From Microbotryum silenes-acaulis (Eukaryota > Basidiomycota > Microbotryomycetes > Microbotryales > Microbotryaceae): DNA of 64,000 nucleotides. The position numbers and the translations under genes were made by a program. This document shows positions 25,193 through 38,303 of the stretch, in pieces (position 1 is the first letter of the stretch; every line of letters starts with the position of its first letter). The stretch lies in contig QPFY01000001.1 in NCBI GenBank assembly GCA_003665825.1, positions 1,853,001-1,917,000 on the forward strand. Direction: 5' to 3'. Below the pieces are notes generated by a model. It ran no database searches. It worked only from the letters and a program-made list of their open reading frames with translations, and had not been told where the DNA came from.

Positions 25193-26667
25193 TTACAATG
25201 CGGTACCACGCTCGAACGAGTCGCGAATGTCCTTCGTAACGGCGTCGTAGTAGCGCTCCAGCTGTACGAACAATAGACGTATTAGTATCAAGAAGGCCAC
25301 TCGAAGAAAGTGAGCAGAGGATGACCTTTTTGTTGAAGTGCTTGTTCTGCACATGGAAGGATCAGAGGAACGAAATTGGTCAGTGCCACTCAAAGCCGAC
25401 GAAGGACCACATCTGAAGCCAACATACCTTCTCGTTGATGTATGTGATATCCCCCTCGACCTCGTTCTTCCTTTCCCGACTGCGATTCTCCCTGGCGTTT
25501 AGACTGCACACGGTAGAGAGGATCACTTCAGCACAGCTGCGCATAGACGCGAGAGCTCGGACAAAAGGCATTGCGTACTCAAGGTTGATCTTGCCAATGA
25601 CGCGATCGATCGCATCCTCGCTGGGTTTGTGATCGGCATAGACGAACGAGTTGGCATCTCGATACAGATCTTGCGCGGCCAAAACTGCGCCGGCGTCCGG
25701 GTTCGAGGAAGAAGACGCGACGAGCGCGGCCGCATCATGAGCTGCGGCACGTTGCGCGTTGTATGCCTTGTGGTCGGGTTTGAAGACGTCCATATCCTGT
25801 AATAACACGTTATCAAGAGATGACGGAGGGTTTAGCTCGGTATATCGGAGGCAGTGGTGGTGCAAGTTTCAAGACGGACCTTTTTGTACTTGCGGCGAGC
25901 GATGTCATCGTAGTCTACTCGATACCGGAGGAATGACATCATCAGGAAGCTGAATCAAACGTGGCATACTGTACAAATCTTGGCGCACCAGTGAAGCTGA
26001 ATTCTGCCCTCCGGTTCTTCCTCGCAACCTTCTTGTCCCACCGCTCGTTGTCCTCGATCGTGTAGTCCCAAGCCCGCTTCCGTTCGAGATCCTCGCCCGT
26101 CTCGAGGGCCTGCTGTTTCTCTCCCATCGCTTCGGCTTGCTGTCGTTTGCGTTCGAGTTTAGCGAGGTTCCGAGCCGAGTCACGGCGTTGATTCGACTCG
26201 GTGATGAGGTCTTGCTTGTTCGCTTTAGCCGATTCGGTCTGCCGGAGCGTTGCGCAGACATAGCATACCGTCAGTGTCCCATTTTGGTTGCCATATTTCG
26301 CCTCTAAACAGCTACTGACCATGCGTTGTCTCAATGCTTTGACTTTGGCGAGACGTTCCTCTGGTGTCAGCGACGGCGTCGGTGCTGCTGCTGCGCTTTG
26401 TCCTCCTTCAGATCCTGTTGCTGCTGTTGTAGAATCAGCCTCTTCTGTTACTGCTGCTTCTGTTGACGCTGAGACGGAGGAAGGCGACGCCTGGGGCTCC
26501 TCGGCCTGACTTGTCGTGGTCGGTGTGGATTCGTGTTCGTCGACTGGAATCGGTGCTGGTTGCTCGACATCATGATCCAATGCGGATGACTCAGCGACGG
26601 CTGCCGCCTTCCCCTTCTTCGCTGCTGCTCCTGACGCTTTCCGAGCCGATGTTTTTCGAGGCGCCAT
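25193..26667 (-). CDS. SYF2: SYF2 pre-mRNA-splicing factor
   Basis: Component of the Prp19/NineTeen-associated spliceosome. The start MAPRKTSARKASGAAAKKGK (26667) was preferred over an in-frame ATG at 26751, because the longer version adds sequence that looks like 5' leader. A Lys/Ala-rich and Ser/Thr-rich N-terminus is followed by LTPEERLAKVKALRQRM. Next comes the conserved core: NLAKLERKRQQAEAM, LERKRAWDYTIEDNERWDKK, KNRRAEFSFT, and across an intron DYDDIARRKYKK. The last exons encode DMDVFKPDHKAYNAQRAAAH, ANSFVYADHKPSEDAIDRVI, RENRSRERKNEVEGDITYIN, NKHFNKK and LERYYDAVTKDIRDSFERGT before the stop at 25193. The match to the SYF2 family is complete. Confidence 0.9.
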
Positions 26668-26751
26668 GTTGTCGTTGCGCGTTTGGGTCGTGGTGGTTTG
26701 AGCGAAGTGGAGCAGTTGAGGGTCGACGGGAGTGACCGACCTGACAGGCAC

Positions 26752-28212
26752 GCGGGCGCCGCTTCACGATCTATTGCGCATTAGAAACGTTCAAGTCGCC
26801 CGCGCCTGCTGATTAGATACCGGCTCATTGCGGCGGGTGGGTTTCAATGAGTCCACTTAGCGTCTATTACGGTTGGAACGGTCGCTATCCACGGGCCTCG
26901 TCGTTCGTCCCCCCTCCCCTTCCCGCAACACTCTCCATACCTTTTATCTGTTCGATCCGCGACCATCGAACGCTGCCTCCTTCAAGCCCAATCTTTCTGC
27001 TCGTCGACTCGACCGTTCGACCGCATTTTTCTCCCCGTGCTCGCACCGTGTGCGTTGGGCCCCATTGCTTGCTCAGCTTGACCGTCGACCAGCCTGTCTG
27101 ACCGTCTTGCACCGTCACAAGCACTTCTTGGTGGGTTATTGTTCTTCTTTCTCGAGCAATGGGCTCTAGTCGTGGTCGTGGTTCAGTGTGTGCATGCGAC
27201 GGCGACGACAGGTGTGGGCTGTCCGCGTGAGATCGACCCATCTCTCCGGTCAAAGGCGGCCGACGTGCACTGGTGCTGGATGGGCCGGAGCGCCGGACGG
27301 CGAGTCCGCCGAGTCGGTCGACGATGGCCACGGCGCATGCACTCGGCGACGGAACTCGACCTCGGAAGATGCTCTACGATGTCTCTGCAACCTCGAAGGC
27401 CTAAGCTCTGGCGACCGTTGATCTCGCGTTGTTTGCTGTATCGGCCCTGACCCCCGCACTGTATGCCTCTGCTGGGCCGCTGTTGGGCCCACCGGCTCAC
27501 GGTCGGGGATCCCCAGCGCCTCCCAGGCTTAGAGGGCAATAGAAGACGTCAATAGCCCGTCCTTATCGCCCTTTGCTCCGGCTCAATACAAACGCGGCTG
27601 GGGGTTCTATCGTCCGGGTTTTGCGCCCTTAGCTTTGCTGCATGTTGCGTGTGGCGGGCGCGCGTGTTCAGCAACTGCCCCGTTAAGACGGTTTTTGAAC
27701 ACCCTCGAATTTCCGATCACGCATGCGCGTCGCGGTCGTCGCCGAAGCGGCCACTACTGCCGACGTAGACCGACGACGACGATATCACGAACTCGTCGAA
27801 CAGACGAGCACGAATTCGAGGGGCCCATTGACGACGCCTTGCTTCGAAGGCGCAGAATCAGGTGTTTCGGCGTGTCTTTCTGGCAGTCCTGCACTCTGCT
27901 GCTTGCTTTCGAGTTGCTGCTCGCGTTCCTTTCGTTTCGATTGGAAGATTTATTTAGTTTCGGCTCGGCTCCGAGCCTCGCCGCTAGCCCCGGTCAGAGG
28001 GTCGGGCGCGGTTCGAGCGTGTCGAGCAGTTTCGAGCGACGAGCACAACCGTGTTCCCCCTTCCAGCCTTGCGCCGCCGATCTCGTTCGCGCTCTTGACT
28101 GACCTGACGATCTCCCCGTGCCTGCCCTTGCCTTCCCTTTGGATTAACCTGTGTCGTACAGCAAGACTCTGTTCCCACACGTTGCGGTGTCCTTCGACCC
28201 CCACCTGCCAGG
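26752..28212. promoter_or_regulatory. Long divergent intergenic region, SYF2 / CDC42
   Basis: About 1.46 kb between divergent genes (SYF2 on minus, CDC42 on plus). Open frames are present on both strands, but they overlap one another and resemble nothing. The segment just before CDC42 is CT-rich and is probably a long, possibly intron-containing 5' leader. Confidence 0.4.
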
Positions 28213-29508
<1,296 letters not shown>

Positions 29509-30230
29509 AATGTGTTTCCGACCCAATTGACGAGCTCGCCGCCGACCGACTACTCGCCCTTGTTCACCTTTCCCAATTCGCCTACCCACCCTCTTTGTTG
29601 CCCAACCCCACCTTGCGACCCTCTGTCGATCTTCAGTCCGTCGTGCACGCCAGCTCATTTTTCTTCTCCTACCTCTCTACCCAGCGTTGATGTTCTGCCC
29701 CTTCCCACTTTCGACTCTCTCGATCTTGCGTGCCTGCTCTATCGCGCCAATCTGTTCTCCTGTTGGCCTCCGCGTTACATTTCTTAATCGGACGATGCGC
29801 GTCTGCTTTTTTTTGCAAATCTTTCTGTGCGACCCTCTCCTCCACCCGCTCCACCTGCCTTGCCTTGCTCAACTACCTGCCTACTCACCAACTCGACATA
29901 TTGCTCGCCCACCTCTGTTTCCTTTCGTTTGGACTGTTCGTCCTGTGCAAGCTCGATCGTTTGCACGGTTCCGGATCCAACCGACCGTTTTCGCCCCCCA
30001 AATTGCACCGCGTCTTCTTTTTCCTTCTTGTTAGCTTGACGTGTGTGTGCGCTGGCTGCTGCTGCTAGGTACCTCCAACTCGCGCCCGCTCTGGTCTACC
30101 TACTACCTATCTTTAGCAGATGTATGAATTGTGCTTGATTCCCATTACCTGTTCGCCCCTTGTCGTGAGAGGAGAGAATGAGGTCGGGCGTCGCTGAATG
30201 TTGAATGTTGAACGTTGAGCTTCGATCGCA
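29509..30230. other. CDC42 3' flank
   Basis: About 720 bp of pyrimidine-rich sequence after the CDC42 stop, probably its 3' UTR and terminator region. No gene was recognised. Confidence 0.4.
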
Positions 30231-30425
30231 CGCATCAGCAAAATGGGCACTCGGCGCGCACCGCTTAAAGGCGCTTAAGCCCCGCTTAAGGACGCTTAAG
30301 GACGCTTAACAAGACGCGGGGCTTAAGGACGTCTTGTTAAGCGTCCTTAAGCGTCCTTAAGCGTCCTTAAGCGGGGCTTAAGCGCCTTTAAGCGGTGCGC
30401 GCCGAGTGCCCATTTTGCTGATGCG
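30231..30425. repeat. 195-bp near-perfect palindrome (foldback element)
   Basis: The left arm (30231-30316, 86 nt) and right arm (30330-30425, 96 nt) are reverse complements, apart from one extra 10-bp unit GGACGCTTAA in the right arm. They are separated by a 13-nt spacer (30317-30329). The inner arms are built from GCTTAA-containing units, and the outer arms end CGCATCAGCAAAATGGGCAC. No target-site duplication is visible at the ends. It could be a foldback/MITE-type element or a source of hairpin RNA. It sits between CDC42 and the methylenetetrahydrofolate reductase gene, 131 bp before the latter's ATG. Confidence 0.9.
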
Positions 30426-30556
30426 GGATTGACCGAAGTCCGGACCCGGCTGCGCAGCCGTGCATGTGATGTTGGCCTTCGGCTTGACTTACGGCTCGCA
30501 TCTCGACTTGTGACCGGCTTCGCACCAATCGCATCCGCATCTGGCACATCTGAATC

Positions 30557-33062
30557 ATGTCTCGACGGATAACAGACAAGATCTCATCCCTTGGGCCGGA
30601 TGAACATTTCTACACGTTCGAGGTAGGCCTCCATTGCGCTCTCGGCTTACTCCGCGCTTAACTCCATCCTCACCCGCCGTCGATCTGCTGAGGCGACGAA
30701 CGACAATGCTGACCGTCCTTGCCCATGATTCACCCAGGTGTTTCCACCCAAGACCTCACCCGGTGTATCGAACCTCATCTCACGACTATCCCGCATGTCA
30801 TCGCTCAACCCGTCATGGATTCACATCACGTGGGGAGCCGGAGGATCGACCCATTCGACCTCTCTACAATTGGCCGAAGCGATCGTGTCCAAGACGAATG
30901 GACTCGGCTTGGACGCATGCTTGCATTTGACGTGCACGAACATGGAGAGGAGTGTTTTGGATGAGGCGTTGAGGGTCAGTAAGGCGGACCGGTGGTCGGT
31001 GTTTTGGGCGAGACGAAGCAGGTCTCAGGAGCCGCGGGCCGAGACGACGTGCGAAGGGTAGAATGCTGATGCGGTCTGGTGGCTCTGATGATAACAGAGG
31101 GCCAAGGAGCTGGGTGTGGTGAACCTGTTGGCGTTACGAGGAGGTCAGTCCATTCGAATCTGATGCCGGGGCGAGAGTATCTCCGATCGCTAATTTCGCA
31201 AGTTGTTGTCTCGTCACAGATCCACCGAGAGGAGAGGAATACTGGGTCGCTTCAGACGGCGAATTCCAGCATGCGACCGATCTAATCGCGTACATCAAAG
31301 AGCACCACGGGAACGACTTTTGCATCGGTGTCGCAGGTCAGTGCTCTCATTCGCTTTCGAGGTCAGTAGGCGGCCCTGGCACGGGAAGCTGACACTGGAG
31401 ACGATGGGGTCTCCGACAGGCTACCCCGAAGGACACGCGGACTCGGCGGACAAGTCGGCCGACATCGACTACCTCTTCGCGAAACAGCAAGCCGGTGCCG
31501 AGTTTGTCGTCACCCAATTGTTCTATTGCGTCGAGACGTTCCTCAAGTGGCATAAGGCGTGTCGGGACAAAGGTGAGTTCACACAGGGGTGAAAGCCCTT
31601 TTTGGGACCTTGCATTGACTCTGCTCGTATCAGGTATCACCATTCCCATACTACCGGGAATTATGCCGATCCAAAACTACCAGTCATTCCGACGCATGAC
31701 GAACTTGTGCAAGAGCCATATCCCACCCCAGATCGTCAAGGATCTCGAGCTCATTCAGGTAGGCCCGTTCGTGACGTTTGAATTGAGGTGATATCTGACT
31801 CTCCAGCACACATTATCTCGCAGCACGACGATCAATCGGTAAAAGACTACGGTGTGCGACTAGCCGTTTCGATGATGCGAGAACTCTGGCACGCCGGGAT
31901 CAGAGGTTACCACCTGTGCACGCTCAACTTGGAAAAGTCCGTTAGCCGAGTGCTCGAGCAATTGGACTGGGTCGAGCATCCCCCAGCATCACCCTTGATC
32001 AAGGAACCACAAGCGAATGGCGTCGACACATCCAAGCCCTCTTCGCTGTTGCCTTCACAGGTTGAGCTATTGAGAGCGAAAGGCTCCAAAGGGGGTGTGG
32101 ACGGGCAAGGCGCGAGAAAGGATAGTCCGACCAGTTGGGACGAGTTCCCCAACGGTCGATTCGGTGATGCCCGCAGTCCAGCCTATGGTGACTTGGACGG
32201 ATACGGAGTGGGACTCAAGCTCACTGTGAGTTTCGGCTATTCGCTTCCATGACGTCGAGGGACTGCAGCTGATACGAAAAGGTCTCTTCTCGTAGCCTGC
32301 TGAGGCACTTCGACAATGGGGTTCTCCCACCACACTCGCCGACGTCTCCAACATCTTTTCTTCCTATCTTTCCGGCAAAAAAGCTTCGATCCCATGGTCC
32401 GAAGAAGCACTGCGAGCCGAGACGAAAACGATCACGCAACACCTGATCCGACTCAACGACGAACGCCATTGGTGGACCGTCGGATCCCAACCTGCCGTTG
32501 ACGGTGCACCTTCCAGTGATCCCGTCTATGGGTTCGGTGCCAAGGGTGGATACGTCTACCAGAAAGCCTTCGTCGAGTTCTTCTTGACCGAGGCAGAGTT
32601 GAATCAATTAGAACGACGAGCCGAAGAGGATGCCAAAGCAAGAAAGGAGAAAGACGAGGGGGAAGGCTTGATCAAGTGGTACGCTGGGAATCGGGAGGGC
32701 AGGTTGAGAAGCAACATGAAGAAGGACAATGTGAACGCCGTCACGTGGGGTGTGTTCAACGCCCAGGACATCGTGACGACGACGTTGATTGAGGAGATGA
32801 GTTTCAAGGCATGGAGTGTGAGTGTCTTTCCGACCCGAGCATCCAGTTGAGTCATCCACTGACGGGATCACGTTTTTTGATCTCATAGGAGGAAGCCTTC
32901 GCCATCTGGCTCGAATGGTCCCATCTCTACCCGGCCAACTCGGCCTCGCGCAGATTCATTCGCGAGCTAGCGGACACGAGGTGGCTCGTTTCGGTCGCAC
33001 ATCATGACTACAAGCAAACAGACGGGCTGTGGCAATGGTTGCTAGCGGCGCCGAAGGTTTAG
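30557..33062 (+). CDS. Methylenetetrahydrofolate reductase
   Basis: Flavoprotein that reduces 5,10-methylene- to 5-methyl-tetrahydrofolate for methionine synthesis. The first exon MSRRITDKISSLGPDEHFYT (30557) is followed by the catalytic TIM barrel: FPPKTSPGVSNLISRL, ITWGAGGSTHSTSLQLAE, HLTCTNM, LALRGDPPRGEEYWVA, VAGYPEGHADS, FVVTQLFYCVETFLKW, PGIMPIQNYQSFRRM and GYHLCTLNLEKSV. A charged linker rich in Ser and Gly leads to the eukaryotic S-adenosylmethionine-binding regulatory domain: ISSYLSGKKASIPWSEEALR-like region, WWTVGSQPAVDGAPSSDPVY, GPKGGYVYQKAFVEF-like string, VTWGVFNAQDIVTTTLIEE, and a C-terminus ending LLAAPKV at 33062. About nine introns. Fungi often have two paralogues (yeast MET12 and MET13); which one this is cannot be told here. 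Confidence 0.92.
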
Positions 33063-33171
33063 ATGTAATTTATGCAGATGTTACCACCATGGGATCGGAA
33101 CGGGCATCAGAGGCACAGCAGTCTTTGCGAGCGGTGGATCCGCGTGAGCGATTGAGCATCTTGCTTCACAG

Positions 33172-34600
33172 CTACCTACAGATCCATTTCCAAGATACAT
33201 AACTGAGACCTAAGATATATATAAGCGCATGCAAGATCAAACCAAGGAATTTGTAAACATCGGCTTCGCCCCAGAGCCAGTTCATGATCGCCTTGGGGTC
33301 ATTGAAGGAGAAGCTCCTTGACAAGATCATCGTCGCCTCGCCGGAACCATGATCGACCTGCCAGTAGTTGTCGGGCAGACCAACCCACCAGACCGAGTTG
33401 GCTTTGCCACCCGTGAACACTGGGTGATTGAAGATTTGGAACGTGAGGCCTGAGAACCGCCGGAAGGGACTGTCAGCGAGTTTGCTCGCCATGGGGCAGA
33501 GATGACGTGACGGATTCGACAGTTACCGCAGCCTTTGCGGTGGCCTTCCATCATCTTGCTCGGATATGACGAATCCAGTCAATTTTCAGGTTGCAATAGG
33601 TGGTCAGCACAGTAGACAATCTGCTGCGTGGTGTCGGGCATGATGAAAAACTGGCCTCTGTCTTATCGGAGATCACCGTTCAAGGGGGTCACCTCTCGGC
33701 GCTTCACGAGCCAAGTCGTGTTGATCGCGCATCCTATCCTTGTTCGTCTCGGCGTTGAGGAGGCGGGCCGCGTTCGCCCCAACGCCAAGTTCATTCATGA
33801 GGATAGACACGCACTTGAGGTACCACTCGACCGTGCCGATTTAGCTCGCTCCTCTCGAATTGAACGTCGACTCGTGGGAGAAGTCGAGGTGTATGCGGTT
33901 CAGAGATGCTCTTCTTGCAGTACTACTCGCCCAGGTTCTATCCTGCGACGATGAAGGAGGTATTCAACGGCCCGGTAAATGACGGCACCGTACTGCCAGT
34001 CTTATCATGGTTCAACGATGAGGCGCAACTTGAAGCCTTTGATGTTACTACAAAACTCGTCGACGCCGTTTTTCTTGAACTGCCAATCCTTTCAGGGTCG
34101 GTTGGAAGAACGTGTAGGAACATCTGGCAGCCAGGGTGGAGACAAGTAGGAGTGGGCAGTACACATACTGTATTCAGTGTTTTCGTATAGGAAGTACACA
34201 CCCTGAAGGGTGAGTGAGCAAATGTCGAAAGGTGGAGTTGCCGCCGTCGGAGGCCGTGGCATTGCCGACCTCGGGAACGCCTCCCAGGCTCCCACGTTGC
34301 CAGTCATCGACGAGCGTCATCACCGCGATGCCCGCGATCGCTTTGGTGCAACTGTAGACGCCTGAAGTTGAGTAGCTACTATCTTCCAGGTATAGTGTAG
34401 CAGGGACTATAACCGAAGGCGACGCGCCGACCTAAAGCTGAGAAGAGCGGTCTTCGTCGGCCGCCTGTCGGCGCGACTCCGTCGCCATTTCCCATGCTCA
34501 TGCTATCGCCGATCACATGAGGCAAAGGCTCAGCAGTCCCTCCTCTTCGCGCGGCAATCCATCTGATGTCTCGAACTCCTTCGGTAGATGATAATGACAT
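33172..34600 (-). pseudogene. Decayed beta-lactamase-fold serine hydrolase
   Basis: Remnant of a class-C-beta-lactamase-like esterase of the fungal type. Recognisable pieces in order on the minus strand: GVYSCTKAIAGIAVMTLVDD (the SxxK active-site block, near 34300-34365), FRHLLTHPSG, SYTFFQPTLKGLAV, IKGFKLRLIVEP, and DWQYGAVI. Further on come WYLKCVSILMNELGVG and a C-terminal domain with FQIFNHPVFTGG, SVWWVGLPDNYWQVDHGSG and DPKAIMNWLWGEADVYKFL. Two adjacent in-frame stop codons (34002-34007) fall between EP and DWQYG, where a functional enzyme continues. Reading frames also shift between blocks beyond what introns explain easily. The active-site Tyr block is not identifiable. It is probably inactive, although unusual splicing cannot be excluded. 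Confidence 0.55.
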
Positions 34601-34679
34601 GGTACTCCAAAAGAACCAACGATCAGGTGCTATGCTGACATGCACCTGACGCATTCACCTCGAACGACCGTCCTTCCAT

Positions 34680-35130
34680 CGTAATGAAGGTGATTTCGTG
34701 ACCAAAGTGGTCCCCGCTGAAAATGCACGGTCGATCGCACAAGAGCACTTTACCTACTCCAAGGTTCTGCCGTCCCTCACGTCTGCTGCGCAAGCCCACT
34801 TCCTCGAATTCCACAGTCTTTATCCTAGCGGCTCGGACGGCTGTTCCTACGTCTTCGTATGGGAGGAAGTGGGCAAAGTCGACTCGGAAGCGGGCTGTAG
34901 TTTGGAGATGGAACTCAATGACAAGATCAGGTGAGTGAAGTGGGAGTCCATGAGGTTTGCACTCTTGCTGACTCTCAATTTGCGCAGCTGACCAAGTGCC
35001 ACACCTGCGGCACTATGTCTTCAAGTGGCGCGTTCGAGATGATTGCCGAGAAGGGCGTTCACCATGAAGATGAAGAGGCCCCAGAGCGTGGCGCTCCGTC
35101 CCGAAGCAAGGATTTGTGTTCTTGACGGAG
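34680..35130 (+). pseudogene. Broken fragment of the kinase-like gene, opposite strand
   Basis: The plus strand encodes TKVVPAENARSIAQEHFTYS, then LPSLTSAAQAHFLEFHSLYP and SGSDGCSYVFVWEEVGKV. This lines up with the kinase-like protein encoded on the minus strand at 36062-38303 (AKVVSAEYAPSIAREYFIYT and following). A second block near 35030-35130 has GVHHEDEEAPE and, after a frame change, ALRPEARICVLD, matching the catalytic loop GVYHDDQRYPN and IRPDGRICLIDWG. The N-terminal two thirds are missing and the DWG motif is lost. It is a partial, decayed inverted duplicate. Confidence 0.6.
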
Positions 35131-36061
35131 AGCGAGCATGCTTCGTTCGTCGACTCCTGTTACAAAACGGACGATCAAAGATGAGATATGAAGACAAAGG
35201 ATGAGACGAGACCCCTAAGAGGCCCAAGATGAGAGAGACGGAAAGTGTGACCGGAACGGTCGAGAGGCAGGGGGCGAGAGGGGAGAGCGTGGGAGAGGGT
35301 TAGAACCGGGAACGAGACCGAGAACGAGAACGAAACGCTAAGACTGGAACTGAAGAACGATGCCGAACGAGACTTGAGCCGCGCAGAAAGTGAGAGCCAG
35401 GTAAGATGCTGGATTGAATCCTAGAAGTGTTCTACCTGAGAACAAGAAGCCAACTCCCTCGAGACGTCCTAGTCATTCGAACCGCTCCGCTCCTTCCCCC
35501 TTCACCGCCTCACTCCCTCAGTCAGCCGCTCTTCCCGCTTCTCCCTCGTCTGTCCCGGTCCTCCGTCCGAATCCGACCTACTTTAGCCACCATTGCTCGT
35601 CGTATTCCGAGTCCTCGCGGCGCAAAGTGAAGGCCTGTTCACGATCGCCTCCTCTTCCTCCCGTGAGCCGTCCTTAGCCGCCTTTCTCCCGCCGGACCCG
35701 GTCCTCCGTGTGCATTTCTGCCGCGTGCATTATCATTGATAGGTAATCCTTGAGACATCAAAGGACTGAATTTACCCGAAAGCGCTTCATCGACGAGAGA
35801 TATCTGCCGAAGCTGCTGTCGTTGACCTGTTCAATCGCCCGAGGTGTCTTGTCGTTGAGGCGCCCAAGCCGAGGTCTGCTGCCGCTGCCCCGGGACCTGC
35901 TGCCGCTATCACTACTGTTGGCCTTGACAATTTGAAATGACCATTCCGACGGAATCCCGTTACCACACCGTGACACCCCGGATCGTTTCAAGCTCGCTCA
36001 CAAGGTCGACTCCGATTGCAGGGTAGGCGGGTTCATTGAGTGGTGTTCGGAGTCACGATCG
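35131..36061. other. Intergenic region
   Basis: About 930 bp with a GA-rich imperfect repeat tract near 35270-35340 (units like GAACGAGA) and CT-rich sequence near 35450-35700. No gene was recognised on either strand. Confidence 0.35.
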
Positions 36062-38303
36062 CTAATAAAAGCTCGCCAGCCCCCAGTCGATGAGGCAAAT
36101 GCGACCGTCTGGACGGATAGTTACATTTGGATACCTCTGGTCATCGTGGTAGACGCCTTCATTTTCGAGGGCTTTGAACGCCTCACTGGTAAAACGAGGA
36201 ACACGCAGAACCGCGTTCAGTCAGCCACTGCGCAGTGTTGACGAACCAGACGAACTGCGCCTCGGAGTACACTCACTCAATCTTACGCCCAATTCGGTGT
36301 CCGCCTCCCACTGCTCCCGGGTGACCGTGCTCCCCACGTCTTCCAACAACAGGACGTAGGCGTGGCCATCTGAACCGCTGCGGTAGAGGCCATGGAACTT
36401 GGGGAAGTAGGCTTGCGCAGCGGTCGAGAGCGACGGAACAGCTTGCGTATAGATGAAGTACTCTCACGCGATCGAGGGCGCATATTCTGCCGAGACGACC
36501 TTGGCGACGAGACCACCCTGAATTCGAGCGGGAGCATCATTCGAGGCCGATGCGTCCGGAGCTCCGGCCGTTGACCGGTGAGACCATCGAGCCGTCCATC
36601 CCGTGGCAGTTCGACCCCTGCCAAGCTCAGTGACGAGATCTAGTCGATCCAGACGAGCGCGATCCCCGACAGGTGTCCTGACCCAGGGCAAGATCTCTGC
36701 TGCTTTGTTCTCATCGAAGTCGGCGGAGAAGAACTGCAGTAAGTGGAAAGAGGACTGATCAGTGAAGTACCGTCGTTGTAACACATGACCGAAAGGGCAG
36801 GCACGACTCACATCGCCATCGCACTCAAGCTCGACCCTAGTAGCAAACATACCCGTGTCCTTGCTCGCTTCCGAACCACAGATGATCTGCTCGATGACAA
36901 GGTGTGAGAGAGGCAGTAAGCTGATACCCAAAATGATACGTTAATCAAGAGAGAGAGCAAGGCACGCGAAGGCTTACTGCAGTACCCGGGACGTGACGCA
37001 GCGACACCGGAGCATTTTGATCGACAAGGAACGGGCCTGCAACGTCATCGAGAGTCGGTCTGATCGGGGGAGATTGCACAGGTGCAGACGGGGTGCTCTC
37101 TAGCTTCTCTGTCGTTCGCCTGAGAGCGCTTCTGATCTCCTCGGGTGGACCCTCGATCGGGTAATCCGCATGCGCACTCATAAACAGCGAGACGAGAGTG
37201 GAGAAGAGGCTTTCGGATCTTGGCGCCGCGCCGGAGGGAAAGTCCTCGTCAGGCAAGAGGGCCGAAGAGCATACTTCACTGGTCAACAAGTGGGTGCGAC
37301 CATTCTCAATGACTAGCAATGAGTTTTGCGCGCGCAAACATCCGCAATTAGCAATATGTCACCCCCAAGATATGGATACGCCACTAGTCCAATAGTAGGA
37401 AGGCATACTCACCGAGTTCGCAAAGGACGAAGTACGGAGGGGCGTAAAAGACGCCGAATCGAGCGTTGCTTTGATACAGTTGGAGAGACATCTGAGAGGA
37501 CCGCCAACACCAGCATTCAGAAGAGTTAGATGTTTCCATCCCGCCCGATGTTCCATAGATCGTAGTAGCCTCACCTTCGCTAGCCTCATGCCCTCGCTCT
37601 CCGAAAGCATCATCGAGCGACCATTGCTGTCGAAGATGCGCAAGTCAATCGGACAACCTGACCCAAATCCGAGCCACAGCTTCGGCGTCTGTGCTCTAGA
37701 TGAAACTTCGCGTAGGCTTTCGAGTTTGCCGACCGAGTTGATCTCGCAAGCAATCTTGTTATCGAAACTGTCCCCGCGCACCCAGGCTTTTAGGGTGGGC
37801 AGTCCGTCTTGACCGAGGTATTTGTGAATTAAAGAAATCTGCGTGATTGCGACCGGGCGATCCGCTAGTTGAGAGACAGTCTCTCGGACGACGCCCTTTA
37901 TGAGACACCGTAGATGAGTCTTTGCGAAGTCGTTGTCCGTTTCGTACAGGGTCAGAGGCCGCCAATACAGAAAGCCATCGAACCAAGAGTAGACGAAAGA
38001 CGGAAGAGGCGTGTCTAGGCCTGTCCTGGACCTCTGGAGCCCTCGCTTCAGGCCCTGGCCAACCCGATCGACGAGAGAAGGATCGTGCGATGCAGAAGTG
38101 AGGGGGTAACGAGGCAGCTCCTCGCCCGGCGATCTTCGGAACGTGGTCAAGCGCGAGAGGCTAGTCGAACTAGGCTTTGGAGTCGTCAGGCGCGACTCTG
38201 AGGAGAGGCGTTCGCGCGGCACGAAGCGGTAGGCGTTTGGCGGGAACTTGTACGCGAGCACCTCGTTGAGCCCCGACGGGACGACAGTTCGCATTTGTGG
38301 CAT
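36062..38303 (-). CDS. Protein-kinase-like protein with atypical catalytic loop
   Basis: A large protein starting MPQMRTVVPSGLNEVLAYKF at 38303. The N-terminal half (to about 36950) has no domain I recognise; it includes SFVYSWFDGFLYWRPLTLYE and TPKLWLGFGSGCPIDLRIFD. The C-terminal part has kinase-fold landmarks. These are ELGRGRTATGWTARW (glycine-rich loop), GLVAKVVSAEYAPSIAREYF (beta-3 Lys, near 36485), and SDGHAYVLLLEDVG (hinge region). After two introns comes GVYHDDQRYPNVTIRPDGRI with LIDWGLA as catalytic loop and metal-binding motif (near 36085-36165). The protein stops right after, at 36062, so the usual C-lobe is short. Families of this look are common in fungi and are often called kinase-like. 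Activity is unproven, and the gene itself may be decaying. Confidence 0.5.

Noticed and set aside
26847..27331. Several overlapping open frames upstream of CDC42
   Set aside because: Both strands are open at once in GC-rich DNA, with no domain and no splice pattern; this is more likely a leader and promoter.
30231..30425. CRISPR-like or tandem repeat array
   Set aside because: The short units sit in two inverted arms and not as direct repeats with spacers; a foldback palindrome explains everything.
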